Assembly (NCBI GenBank): GCA_009918675.1
Contig: RGDM01000015.1
Span: forward strand, 1-64,000
DNA length: 64,000 bases
Origin: a bacterium
GTDB taxonomy: Bacteria; Bdellovibrionota_B; Oligoflexia; Silvanigrellales; Silvanigrellaceae
Reading direction: 5' to 3'
Every line of letters begins with the position of its first letter. Position 1 is the first letter of the stretch. Shown here piece after piece: positions 8,499 through 17,330 of the stretch. The notes beneath the pieces were generated by a model that did not search any database, was not told the DNA's origin, and saw only the letters and a program-made list of their open reading frames with translations. A program made the translations under genes and the position numbers.

Positions 8499-11400
8499 CG
8501 CACTAATATATGGCATGAGCCTTTGGGTTCTGCTGAGCCTGACTTTAGAGGAAACAGCTCAGGCAAAGCAATTTCCGGCAAAAATACAGAGTAGCTTCGA
8601 AAACCGGGCAACCTTGAATTCGTCTCGGGATCCGCGACAGGAATTGAATGCGTGGCAAACACAAGCCACACCTGCGGCACCACAAGCAAGCACGACAGCA
8701 GTGCAGGCCAAAGGCCTCTCGGCGATCGAGAATCTCAAATCCCAGGCTAGCCAGTTTTCAAATTCTCTGCGCCTTACCGGCGGCGTCGGTGAAGGCCGCT
8801 TCGATCCGCCCGGACTCTTCGAATTTTCAAGTTTTCTGTCGCGCACGAACAGCAACCCATCGGATGACTCTTCTAAAGCCGATGAAGGCGAAAAACTCCG
8901 GGTTGCCACGATCCAAAGTATCGAAAAAATTCTCAAACAATCCAACTCCTCAGCACAGCGGGTTGAGCTCCTATTACGACTGGCAGAATTACACGCGGAA
9001 CGACACAGTTATCTGCTGCAGAAAGAAATGAGTCAATACGAAATCGCATATGAAAAGTGGCTAAAAAACATGCGCAATGGCGCTGAACCAAAGTTTAACC
9101 AGACCATGTCACTGCAATCGATCAATGCAGCAACCCAGATTCTGCGAGCACTTGTCAATCAATATCCAAACCACAATCGAGCGCCAGAAGCTCTTTATCA
9201 ACTTGGCTTCCTTTTGACAGAGATGAAGAGTGATAGCGCTGTCTTGTATTTCCAACGCCTGATCGAGCGTTTCCCAAAGTCGCGATATATTGCCGACGCT
9301 CAACTTGCCCTGGGCGAGTTCTATTTTAGCCGCAACAACTTCAGCGAAGCGCTTGGGCATTATCAAAAGGCACTTCAAGACCGAAAGAACCGCGCTTACC
9401 CATATGCGGTCTACAAGCTCGGATGGACATTCTTCAACATCCGAGGATCCGACGAGGAAACGAGCAAAAACCTGCAGAAATCCCTCACTGCATTCAGGCT
9501 TCTCGTCAAAATTGCAGACGAGGCTTCGGCCGAACAAAAACTCACACTTTTGCGAAAAGATGCTCTGCGCGACATGGTCTTGGTGTATGCAGAACTCGGA
9601 GATATCACCGAGGCACAAGCATATTTCAAAGAAATGAAAGAACCAGCTTTATATGCAACACTGCTCGAACGTTTGGCTTGGTTGCACGCGGAAGCGGGTC
9701 GCTGCCGTGAGTCCGCAGAGCTTTATTTGCGCCTGGTCCAAGAGTTCCCTGACAGCGCGAAAAACCCACAGTTTCTTGTTCGTCTTGCTGGACTCTACGA
9801 GAAGGATCAGCAACGTGAATTGATGGTCGATGCGCTGGAACGTGTTTCAGAGATGATTTCTGCAAACTCGCAGTGGTCGGCAGCGCAAAAAAACCCACGC
9901 GACAAAACCACAGCCAAGGAAGCTCTCATTGCCGAGGCGACTCTCTGGAGCATTCGCCTCCATGCCGAATTTCAAAAAACCCAAAACAAGAAAACTGCTC
10001 AAGAAAGTCTGCAGCTTTATGATCTTGCGTTAAAGCATCATGGGGAAACGTCTGCGGCATTTCAAATTCATTTCAACCGTGCCCAATTGCTCACTGCACT
10101 CGGAGACCACGAACGAGCTATTGAGGGCTACATCAGAGCAGCGCTCTTGGATCGCAAGCTTGCTCTCAAACGAAGTGAGAGCAAAGTTGGCCTTGAAAAT
10201 GCCATGGCAGAAAGTGATCTCTTGATTCAAGCGCGTCCGGCAATCACTCACAAAAATCAGGGACTCCCACCGCTTGAGAACAGGCTCGTCAAGATAATTG
10301 AACTGCATACTCAGATGTTTCCAAAAGACAGCAATAAAATATCTCATCTCCACCGTGCCGCACTCTTGCACTTCCAAGCCGGTCTTGTGCCTCAAGCAGG
10401 ACAACGTTGGATGGCAATGGCAAAAGAGGATCCGCAAAGTCGACTCGTGAGTGACGGGCTGCGCCTCTTGATAAAGCGCTCGTTTGACGGCGGTGATTGG
10501 CTTAAAGCGGCACAGGATGCACGCACATTCTTGGCAATTCCCGGAATTTCCTCGGCCGCTGTGGGAGGTCAACTTGCGAAATTATTGCGCGTTGCGATTT
10601 TCCAGCAAGCTCAGGTTGTTGAGAAATCAGGGCGTCATTTAGAGGCAGCTCAACAGTTTCTTGATTTCCAAAAACAATTTCCCACTGACAACGATGCTGC
10701 GAAAGCTCTCATCAACGCTGCCAACAATCAATTCAAAGGCAATCGCCCAGAAGACGCTCTCAGCACCCTGGGGCGCTTTGTGAACCAGTATCCTAAATCC
10801 GAATATCAGACTCAGGCACTTGAGATGATGGCCGCGACAGCAGAAGCTTTGGCACGCTTCGCAGACGCAGCAAAGGCACTTGAACAACTCGCGGAACTAA
10901 GAGGCAACGCTCGCGAACAGCAAGGCTTAGATTTGCAACATGCGGCCCAACTCCGTCTTGCAGAAGGTAACACCACACGCACCATAAGTAATGCACAGTC
11001 TGCTTTGCTTCACCTTAAACGTGGCTCAGATATCTGCGAGACCTACAAAACGCTTGTCGATGCGCAGTCGATGGCAAAATTGTCAACTCTCACAGACAGC
11101 GCTCGATCTGCGGCACAACGCTGCCAAAACAGCTCGCCTGAGTGGGGGCTCTATTTCGCAGGAACAACCGCACGATTGCTTATGAGCGCTGGACAAACCA
11201 ATGAAGCAACACAATGGGCAAGCTTGGCTGTCAGCCGCGGACGCGTCTGGAAGGGAAAGTTACAGAATCCATTTGCCTTCGAAGGACTGCGCCTTGCAGG
11301 TCTTGTGCAACTTGAAGTGCTTGAAGCTCAGAGCCGTGCCTTGCGATCGAAAAAAATCCTGCAAGGAAAAAATCTTCAAGTTGAGTTTAGCAAAATAAGA

Positions 11401-11817
11401 ACAGAAGCACAGTCGTTGGCCCAGCAATATGTTCAACTTTCACAAGCAGGGCAGTCTGAAACTTCGGTGGGCGCACTCTACAGAGTTGCTGAGCTTCAGG
11501 AATTGCTTGCCAACATTCTCATGCAAGCACCAAATCCGGAAGGAATCTCAGCGTCAGAGGTTGAAGCCTTCAAGGCAAAGATCGAAAAAATTGCTCTCCC
11601 TCTGCAGGAAGAGGCCATTCGACTCTACTCACAGGCTTTGGAAAAAGCTCACGAAGCCGAAGTCGTCTCGCAACATACAGCACTCCTGCAGGAAAAGCTC
11701 GCTGTTGTGCGACCCGGTGAATTTCAAAAATTGATCGAAGTGATGCCAAAGCCCTCATATATGGCGCATGAACTTCCGATAAATAAGGAAATGAAAGGAG
11801 TGGTTCAGGACGAATAA
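8485..11817 (+). CDS. Large secreted TPR-repeat protein (1,110 aa), Glt/Agm-like
   Basis: I chose the ATG at 8485 because a strong AAGGAGGAG lies at 8469-8477 and it gives a signal peptide ending ETAQA; reading further upstream in frame would add 45 residues inside the preceding gene. The mature protein is almost wholly helical with many TPR/Sel1-like units. Examples are APEALYQLGFLLTE, ADAQLALGEFYFSRNNFSEAL and AAKALINAANNQFKGNRPEDAL, so repeats run from about residue 200 to 1,000. Large periplasmic TPR proteins of this size next to a TPR lipoprotein are known in gliding and envelope complexes of Myxococcus and Bdellovibrio (GltD/AgmU type). Here that role is inference from size and context. 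Confidence 0.87.
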   Translation: MQKGSALIYGMSLWVLLSLTLEETAQAKQFPAKIQSSFENRATLNSSRDPRQELNAWQTQATPAAPQASTTAVQAKGLSAIENLKSQASQFSNSLRLTGGVGEGRFDPPGLFEFSSFLSRTNSNPSDDSSKADEGEKLRVATIQSIEKILKQSNSSAQRVELLLRLAELHAERHSYLLQKEMSQYEIAYEKWLKNMRNGAEPKFNQTMSLQSINAATQILRALVNQYPNHNRAPEALYQLGFLLTEMKSDSAVLYFQRLIERFPKSRYIADAQLALGEFYFSRNNFSEALGHYQKALQDRKNRAYPYAVYKLGWTFFNIRGSDEETSKNLQKSLTAFRLLVKIADEASAEQKLTLLRKDALRDMVLVYAELGDITEAQAYFKEMKEPALYATLLERLAWLHAEAGRCRESAELYLRLVQEFPDSAKNPQFLVRLAGLYEKDQQRELMVDALERVSEMISANSQWSAAQKNPRDKTTAKEALIAEATLWSIRLHAEFQKTQNKKTAQESLQLYDLALKHHGETSAAFQIHFNRAQLLTALGDHERAIEGYIRAALLDRKLALKRSESKVGLENAMAESDLLIQARPAITHKNQGLPPLENRLVKIIELHTQMFPKDSNKISHLHRAALLHFQAGLVPQAGQRWMAMAKEDPQSRLVSDGLRLLIKRSFDGGDWLKAAQDARTFLAIPGISSAAVGGQLAKLLRVAIFQQAQVVEKSGRHLEAAQQFLDFQKQFPTDNDAAKALINAANNQFKGNRPEDALSTLGRFVNQYPKSEYQTQALEMMAATAEALARFADAAKALEQLAELRGNAREQQGLDLQHAAQLRLAEGNTTRTISNAQSALLHLKRGSDICETYKTLVDAQSMAKLSTLTDSARSAAQRCQNSSPEWGLYFAGTTARLLMSAGQTNEATQWASLAVSRGRVWKGKLQNPFAFEGLRLAGLVQLEVLEAQSRALRSKKILQGKNLQVEFSKIRTEAQSLAQQYVQLSQAGQSETSVGALYRVAELQELLANILMQAPNPEGISASEVEAFKAKIEKIALPLQEEAIRLYSQALEKAHEAEVVSQHTALLQEKLAVVRPGEFQKLIEVMPKPSYMAHELPINKEMKGVVQDE

Positions 11818-11867
11818 AAGTACGTTCTATTCAACATAAACTCAGGCTTTATTAGAGGAAAAATGCC

Positions 11868-12884
11868 ATGAGAAACAACCTTATCACTGTCTCTGCTTGT
11901 CTATTGACTCTGTTTGGATGCCAAACAACCCGTCTTCCAAGCGCACAAAAAAGCGCCGACAACACGTCGCTCCTGGTGCAAGTTTCTGCAGACCAACGCA
12001 GCTTGATGTGGACCGAGTCACAATCCAAAAACATCGAAAGCTTGGTTGCTGACAAACGCACGTCGACAAACATAGCAGCCTTGCAGATGAACGCAGAACT
12101 TGCACTTCTTGGCCACTTAACCCGACCCGCAATTGAAAACGCACAAGCGATTCTGCGCAGCGATTTGCGTCAGGTGAAGGCCATCAAAACCCTTGTGAAA
12201 GCGGCACTCATTGAACACAAGCCTCATGAAGCACTTGCTCTGTGTGAATCTGCGCTCGCACATTCTCCACAAGATGCTGAGCTTTATTCATTGCAGGGAT
12301 TGATCCAATACCAGCTGGAAAATCCACTCTATGCGAAAGCCCTGTGGAATAAGGCGTTAAGCATCGATCCAATGCATATCCCAACCTTAATGAATGTCGG
12401 TGTCTTGCTCTTCCAAAACGGTCATATCAGCAAGGCAGGCGGACATTTTGATCGCGTGCTGGCGATTCAACCCAATCATCTCGATGCTCAAGTCGGCCGT
12501 GCTTTGGTGATGAGCGCGCAAGGTCAAGCTCAAGACGCAGTTGAATTGCTCGAGGCGGTGATGAAAAAAACCGGCGACAATGCCCTGATACTTGAAAATC
12601 TCGCTTATATTTCTCGCGACCGTCTCAAAGACTTGAAGAGAGCCAGCAGCTACGTCGAACGAAGCTTGGCGTTGGGTAAATCAGATCGCAAATCACTCGA
12701 AGCTGCGGTTGGAATGCGGCAAGAATTGCGTCGGATGATGGCCGCTCAAGAAAGACGTATGTCAGACGAAAACCTGCGGGACATGGCGGCGCAATCAGCA
12801 AATGCTGCCGTTGGCGAACAGTCTTCCGTAAATTCAAACAGCGCATCGCAAGATCTTCTCAAAATGGAGGAGAGCATCAAATGA
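11868..12884 (+). CDS. TPR-repeat lipoprotein, GltE-like
   Basis: A 338-residue lipoprotein. The signal peptide ends in a lipobox reading LFGC (Cys18), so it is lipidated and probably sorted to the outer membrane. About residues 60-270 form TPR units, such as AELYSLQGLIQYQLENPLYAKAL and TLMNVGVLLFQNGHISKAGGHF, followed by a charged, Met/Gln-rich tail. The ATG has AGAGGAAAAA upstream. The stop overlaps the next start (ATGA, 12881-12884). A TPR lipoprotein downstream of a large periplasmic TPR protein matches the GltE position in Myxococcus-type clusters. That is a context argument, not a proven orthology. Confidence 0.85.
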   Translation: MRNNLITVSACLLTLFGCQTTRLPSAQKSADNTSLLVQVSADQRSLMWTESQSKNIESLVADKRTSTNIAALQMNAELALLGHLTRPAIENAQAILRSDLRQVKAIKTLVKAALIEHKPHEALALCESALAHSPQDAELYSLQGLIQYQLENPLYAKALWNKALSIDPMHIPTLMNVGVLLFQNGHISKAGGHFDRVLAIQPNHLDAQVGRALVMSAQGQAQDAVELLEAVMKKTGDNALILENLAYISRDRLKDLKRASSYVERSLALGKSDRKSLEAAVGMRQELRRMMAAQERRMSDENLRDMAAQSANAAVGEQSSVNSNSASQDLLKMEESIK

Positions 12885-13321
12885 GCCGTCAACCTAAATC
12901 AATTTTAATAGATTCTCGGTTGAGCTTGCAGATGAAATCAGGAATCGAAACGTTTGTCCCCATACTTCGCCTGGCTGTGGTGTTACTTGCTGTTGTGGTC
13001 GTGCTCCACTCGACCTTTGCTCGGGCAGATGGCACGCACTCCATGGTCTCGAATCCAAGCGCGGCAAGCAACACTGCCGGACTCGAAGCAGGTGGCAGCG
13101 CAACGGTGAAAGTCACGCGCGATGCGCGGGGGCGAAAGGTTCAGTATGTTGATTTTGCAGATGCCCACATTGAGGGCAAAGCCAAGACCCCCGAGGGTTT
13201 TGTCATCCAAAGCCGGAGAGCCGGAAAATTTCAATCGCTCATAGAGCTGCGCAGCCACTTTCGAGACAATATCAACATCCATGCCCTCGAAGGGGCAAAT
13301 GGCCTGGGGACAGGGGAGTAA
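12881..13321 (+). CDS. Small envelope protein with N-terminal hydrophobic segment
   Basis: A 146-residue protein with a hydrophobic segment at about residues 27-46, followed by TFARA. It may be cleaved as a signal peptide despite the long, charged lead (about 25 residues). The rest is short and polar: a Gly/Ser-rich linker and a compact region with AHIEGKAKTPEGF and QSRRAGKFQSLIELR. I do not recognise the family. It is the last gene of the barrel-TPR-TPR-lipoprotein operon, joined by an ATGA overlap, so it is likely a small periplasmic member of the same complex. A strong hairpin follows downstream at 13362-13397. Confidence 0.75.
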   Translation: MSRQPKSILIDSRLSLQMKSGIETFVPILRLAVVLLAVVVVLHSTFARADGTHSMVSNPSAASNTAGLEAGGSATVKVTRDARGRKVQYVDFADAHIEGKAKTPEGFVIQSRRAGKFQSLIELRSHFRDNINIHALEGANGLGTGE

Positions 13322-13361
13322 GCTGGCCCCGCGCCCCGCCTTTTCACTGCACAATGCTGCA

Positions 13362-13397
13362 AAACCGCCCATTCTTAAGGAATGAAAAGGGCGGTTT
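13362..13397 (+). terminator. Strong GC-rich hairpin after the TPR operon
   Basis: A perfect nine-base stem AAACCGCCC (13362-13370) and GGGCGGTTT (13389-13397) encloses a smaller ATTC/GAAT stem. There is no clear T-run after it (TTTACAAAATC follows), so it may be a weak terminator, a processing site, or part of the leader of the DksA-like gene 90 bases downstream. Confidence 0.55.
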
Positions 13398-13487
13398 ACA
13401 AAATCTCCAACCTAAGGCATACATAGGCCCCAAAGTGTCGAAACTAAAAAAGAACTATGGAAATGCGTGCAGCAGGAGGTTGCTGAA

Positions 13488-13886
13488 ATGGCATCTAAGG
13501 TCTCAAAAGAACTTCAAGAGCTCACTCCTGAAGAAGTTCTGAAGCTGAAGGAGGTCTTGCTCAAAACCCGTGAGTCTCTTCACGAGAAGTCGCGCGAAAG
13601 AAAAGCTGAAGGCATGTACGAAATCAGCCGCGATGACTTGGCCGATGAAGCTGATTTGGCGTCGGTGGAAACAGCTCAAGACGTCGGCATGAAGCTTGCC
13701 GAACATGATCGCCACAAACTCAATCTTGTCGAGAAGGCGCTCAAGAAGATTGAAGCCAATGATGGCTCGTATGGCCTTTGCGAAGGAACTGGCGAACCCA
13801 TTGGATTCCGCCGTCTGGAAGTTCAGCCCTGGGTGCTTTATTCATTGCGCTATCAAGAAGAACTTGAACGCGGCCGCCGCGCTTGA
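13488..13886 (+). CDS. TraR/DksA-family RNA polymerase-binding protein, zinc site mostly lost
   Basis: A 132-residue DksA-like transcription factor that would bind the RNA polymerase secondary channel with a coiled coil. The ATG at 13488 has AGCAGGAGGT upstream at 13471-13480. The coiled-coil tip motif DxxDxA is intact (D50, D53, A55). In the C-terminal zinc-finger region only Cys98 remains of the four cysteines: the matching positions read Thr101, Ser119 and Tyr122, while the flanking GEPIGFRRLE and PW are kept. Reduced-cysteine DksA variants are known in Alphaproteobacteria, so it is probably functional and redox-insensitive. It is monocistronic and convergent with dapF. Confidence 0.9.
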   Translation: MASKVSKELQELTPEEVLKLKEVLLKTRESLHEKSRERKAEGMYEISRDDLADEADLASVETAQDVGMKLAEHDRHKLNLVEKALKKIEANDGSYGLCEGTGEPIGFRRLEVQPWVLYSLRYQEELERGRRA

Positions 13887-13958
13887 GCCTCGCAGCAGGC
13901 AGACCAAGCGATCTGGGGCCGCTGCGGTTCGCTCGAACCCGTGGGCAAACCCCCTGCG

Positions 13959-14996
13959 TTACGAAAGAACTCTAATTGCACCCACACAAACAGCGGGACC
14001 CGTGAGCAAAAGCCGCTCTTGGTTTCCGCTGATTCTTATGGTTCCGCCAGGCATCCTCAGAGGCAACGGGAGAGAAGGGTGGCGCCCTTCAATTTCAATG
14101 TGATCGAGCGCAACCTTCATCGCACAGCCGCCCGAGCCGCAGCACTGAGTGAGACCTGCACCACGCTCATAAACAACCGCATTCAAGGGTTGCTGAGCAC
14201 CGACACCTGAAGCGTTGATTCGAGCATCCCACTGCTTGGGAAGCTCGACAAAGCCAATGTTGCATTCGGGAATCTTTAAACCTGCGCGCACTGCGCTTGA
14301 CTGAGCTGCGCTACCGATCTCAGTGATGATCCCATTTGAAAACGAACTAAAACTCATTTGTTTCAAAATCAGCACAAGATGTGGGTTTGCAAGCTGAACA
14401 AAAACAGCATTCAGAAGACTGCTGCGCAAAAGCTGCTGCTGACTTTGCAAAAGCGGCACACCAGAAAAAATCTCCTCAGGTGCAAACACTCTGGCTTCCA
14501 GAACTGACCCCATGTCAACCTGAGCCTCATAGAGGGTTGCCGCAGGGCTTTGTGTGTCTGGTGTCTGCTTTTCTTCGTTGGCAACCGAGATCAGACGTGC
14601 AAATACCTTTTCACTTGCAGTTATATTCGCATTTGAGATACCGAGGGCGCGAATTTCTAACGCTTCGCTACCCGACCAAAAGAGATTTGCGAACAACAAA
14701 GACCCAAGGCAGCGCAAAGCATTTCCACACGTTTGTGCGCGCGTTCCATCGCTGTTCCAAATCGCCGCGCTTGCCCTTCCATTGCCATCGATATCCCATA
14801 GAACGAGTCCATCAGCACCAAGGCCTTCACTCCGCTCACAAATGGCCTCACTACACAGAGCAATTGTATCTGCAGTGCAGGGCAACTTTAGGGCAGAAAC
14901 GAAATCAGGCACGCGAACGAAAATAAAATCGTTGCGTGCCCCATGCCATTTTTCCAGCTGAAGACCAGCTTCAAAAAAACGGTTTAGCTTGTTCAT
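13959..14996 (-). CDS. dapF: Diaminopimelate epimerase DapF
   Basis: Cofactor-independent epimerase that converts LL- to meso-diaminopimelate for lysine and peptidoglycan synthesis; cytoplasmic. Visible motifs are GARNDF near residues 19-24, GLGADG at 58-63, NSDGT then the catalytic Cys90 in CGNALRC, and the second catalytic cysteine in CCGSGGC (Cys286). At 345 residues it is longer than the usual ~275, with extra sequence between the two halves (about 125-240) that is Gln/Ser-rich. The start ATG shares bases with the stop of the upstream ferredoxin gene (TAATG-type overlap at 14994-14998), so the two form an operon. Confidence 0.93.
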   Translation of the reverse strand: MNKLNRFFEAGLQLEKWHGARNDFIFVRVPDFVSALKLPCTADTIALCSEAICERSEGLGADGLVLWDIDGNGRASAAIWNSDGTRAQTCGNALRCLGSLLFANLFWSGSEALEIRALGISNANITASEKVFARLISVANEEKQTPDTQSPAATLYEAQVDMGSVLEARVFAPEEIFSGVPLLQSQQQLLRSSLLNAVFVQLANPHLVLILKQMSFSSFSNGIITEIGSAAQSSAVRAGLKIPECNIGFVELPKQWDARINASGVGAQQPLNAVVYERGAGLTQCCGSGGCAMKVALDHIEIEGRHPSLPLPLRMPGGTIRISGNQERLLLTGPAVCVGAIRVLS

Positions 14997-15277
14997 TATT
15001 CTGAAACTTCAACGACAACATCGCCCAGAACTTTGCATTGGCATGCGAGTCGCTCATCTTCGCGCGCTGCCATTGTTTCGAGAAAGTCGCGCTCGTGCTC
15101 TTCCATTTTGCTGAGGTGCTCAGGGTGCTCAACGACGCGAATCATGCACGCGCCACAAGCGCCATCGCGGCAACCAAAAAGAATGCTCGTGTCGTGATGT
15201 TCACAGACGTCAATAATTGCCGCGTTCTTTTCAACTTCAATGGTCTTTTTGTCGGTTTTGATGGTGAGTACTGGCAT
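14996..15277 (-). CDS. 2Fe-2S ferredoxin (plant type)
   Basis: A small [2Fe-2S] electron carrier. The ATG at 15277 gives a 93-residue protein starting MPVLTI, with a GGGGG-rich site upstream; a further in-frame ATG at 15352 would add 25 residues unlike the family. Cluster ligands are visible as FGCRDGACGAC (C-x4-C-x2-C) and a later Cys in ERLACQC. It is co-transcribed with dapF, though the reaction it serves cannot be deduced. It is divergent from the zinc-finger gene. Confidence 0.9.
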   Translation of the reverse strand: MPVLTIKTDKKTIEVEKNAAIIDVCEHHDTSILFGCRDGACGACMIRVVEHPEHLSKMEEHERDFLETMAAREDERLACQCKVLGDVVVEVSE

Positions 15278-15413
15278 CGATAAGCCCCCGTTTTCGATTG
15301 CTCTGGAGCTTAAATTATTCGAACGACTCCAGATACATGCAACAATTGGCATAAACCTCGGATTGATTCAACCGATATATCACTCGTTGAGGAAGGTTTG
15401 GGGAGAGAAAGAC

Positions 15414-17237
15414 ATGGCCAAGGATTTGAGGGCGTTGCTGGAAGCCCCTCAGGCCTCCTCAGGAGGCAAGGGCAACCCGGCAAACGCACCGTTGGCACAA
15501 CGAAGGAGTTTGTCTAGCCCTGGCGATCCTCGGGTTTTTCGAGTTCGCTCGGGATTTGTCTGTGGCTTATGCGGTCGGCTCCATTCCAAAATAGAGGGCG
15601 CCTTTGATTGCCTTGGTCGGTGCACAATCGAATTACGCTTGCGCAGCCCGGTTGGACCAACCAACATGGGCGATTTACCCCACTACGCTTGCACAGCATG
15701 CGGTCGTGGTTTTGTGAATACCGACGACGCCGAGCAGTGCTTCGAGCGCTGCATCATAAAAATGAAACCAAACCCAAAATTCGAACTCGCATTGCGTCGC
15801 GTGCAGGCTCGCTACGTGCACAGGCTTGCGTCACACGGAGTGCGATCATTGGAGCGGATAGATCCGCTGACAGAACACACAAAAATGCTCACCACTCTGA
15901 CTCAAGAAAAAGGCGCTTTGGGCTTTCCTGCAGCGAGCGGAAAATCGCAGGCCTCCTTGAAAATAGGTTCTCCGGCAAAACATCCGGGTGAGCCCAAACA
16001 GGCACAGGAACTATTGAGTCCCCCTGAGCAACACGCCTTTGAATCCGCGGTTGTTGCACTTGAAGTTGAACAACTGCAAGAAGAAAACTTTCCCGAAGCG
16101 GGCGAAAGCTCCTCACACGAAACGGCGACCATTCAAGAAGAACACCCAGAGCAATTGGAAGACACTACGGTTCAGTCGCCTTCCGCGGGGGGCGACTCGA
16201 ATCAGATGCAAGAATTCGCTGCGGATCAGCCAAGCCAGGACGATTCGCAACAGTTGATTGAATCAGCCGAAAGCTCGGCCCAGGAATTAACAAGTGAGGA
16301 AAGTGCACAGAGTTCAGAGTTAACTCAGGATGTGGGATTTTCGGAAGTCGCTACAGAAGTCTTGGAAACTGCACCGCTGCTCGATGATGCCGAACTTACC
16401 CAGGTCAACGAATCCTCTGCCTTAAAAGAGGTCTCAGAGTCAGAGAACTCATTAGACAACATTGAGGCCATGTTGACCGCCGTAAATAATGTGGCAGCAG
16501 TGGTTGCAAATGCCACCGCGCAGAATAAAAAACCCGCGCCTCAGACGACTCCGCTGACAAACCCGCGAGAAGAATCTAGACCAGCGCAGACGAAACCTTC
16601 GGGGTCTGCACTTTCCGTTTTAGTAGCAAGCACACCCGAAGCCTTGAAAGCAGATCAAACCGCACAAGCAAAAGCGAATGCGAAACCCGCAGAAGAAGCA
16701 ATTGCTATGGCTACTCAGCCGCAAAACACTCGAGCAGCAGAACCCGAACCAGCGAGACTCGATCACACCGATGACTTTACCGACTTTTCTTCCCCAGAGA
16801 GTGACTCGCTTTCCAATGCATTTGCAGAGGCCTCCGAATTTGCTCAAGTTGCGGTTCAACCCGATGAATCGCTCGCTCTGGGTGCAGATGTTTTAGCTCT
16901 TTTGCAGGCTCCCCCCGATGGTGAAGATCTTAATATCAATAAAAAACAGGAACAGATCCTCAAAGACAAAACCATTAAAATTGATGACGAACTGTTAAAT
17001 TCGATGATGGATACTAAGCAAGATGAAGGGAGGGTCACTGCAGTCTTCGTGCGAAAAGCTGATATGAAGTCGTATCGACGCAACAATGCGAAATATGGCT
17101 GCAGTGCTTGCGGCACAGAATTTTTCACCAAAGAACAAGTTGAGGCGTGCTTCTATGCGCATCCCGAAGAAGGCTCGGAAGAGGAACGAATTCTTCTTGA
17201 AAAAGTAAGTAATCTCGGCAAGAAAAGTGCAGCCTAA
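15414..17237 (+). CDS. Protein with C2H2-spaced zinc fingers at both ends and an acidic linker
   Basis: The ATG at 15414 follows GGGAGAGAAAG at 15401-15411 and gives 607 residues. Two zinc-finger-like units lie near the N-terminus (C50, C53, C66, C70 and C93, C96, C109, C113) and one at the C-terminus (C563, C566, C579, H583). All share C-x2-C-x12-C-x3-C/H, the spacing of classical C2H2 fingers. The ~400 residues between are rich in Glu, Ser, Gln, Ala and Pro, low in aromatics, and look disordered. There is no signal peptide, so it is probably cytoplasmic. I do not know a named family; it may bind nucleic acid or protein partners. It stands alone, divergent from the ferredoxin gene. Confidence 0.8.
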   Translation: MAKDLRALLEAPQASSGGKGNPANAPLAQRRSLSSPGDPRVFRVRSGFVCGLCGRLHSKIEGAFDCLGRCTIELRLRSPVGPTNMGDLPHYACTACGRGFVNTDDAEQCFERCIIKMKPNPKFELALRRVQARYVHRLASHGVRSLERIDPLTEHTKMLTTLTQEKGALGFPAASGKSQASLKIGSPAKHPGEPKQAQELLSPPEQHAFESAVVALEVEQLQEENFPEAGESSSHETATIQEEHPEQLEDTTVQSPSAGGDSNQMQEFAADQPSQDDSQQLIESAESSAQELTSEESAQSSELTQDVGFSEVATEVLETAPLLDDAELTQVNESSALKEVSESENSLDNIEAMLTAVNNVAAVVANATAQNKKPAPQTTPLTNPREESRPAQTKPSGSALSVLVASTPEALKADQTAQAKANAKPAEEAIAMATQPQNTRAAEPEPARLDHTDDFTDFSSPESDSLSNAFAEASEFAQVAVQPDESLALGADVLALLQAPPDGEDLNINKKQEQILKDKTIKIDDELLNSMMDTKQDEGRVTAVFVRKADMKSYRRNNAKYGCSACGTEFFTKEQVEACFYAHPEEGSEEERILLEKVSNLGKKSAA

Positions 17238-17275
17238 CGCAGCTTCAGTGGATCAACCTTGAAAGTCGAGAAGGT

Positions 17276-17321
17276 CTCCTGTAAACGACCGACTTAGGTC
17301 GTAAGACCTAAATCACAGGAG
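17276..17321 (+). promoter_or_regulatory. Leader hairpin that sequesters the ribosome-binding site of the PhnD-like gene
   Basis: CTCCTGT (17276-17282) pairs perfectly with ACAGGAG (17315-17321), which contains most of the AGGAGG Shine-Dalgarno site at 17317-17322. Inside it, TTAGGTC (17294-17300) pairs with GACCTAA (17305-17311) around a GTAA tetraloop. A competing pairing is possible between CGACC (17286-17290) and GGTCG (17297-17301). This looks like a translational control element such as a riboswitch-like leader, protein operator or thermometer. The ligand is unknown. Confidence 0.6.
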
Positions 17322-17330
17322 GTTTTTTAA

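Noticed and set aside
14381..14926. Plus-strand reading opposite dapF
   Set aside because: Antisense to a gene with both catalytic cysteines; no support for a separate product.
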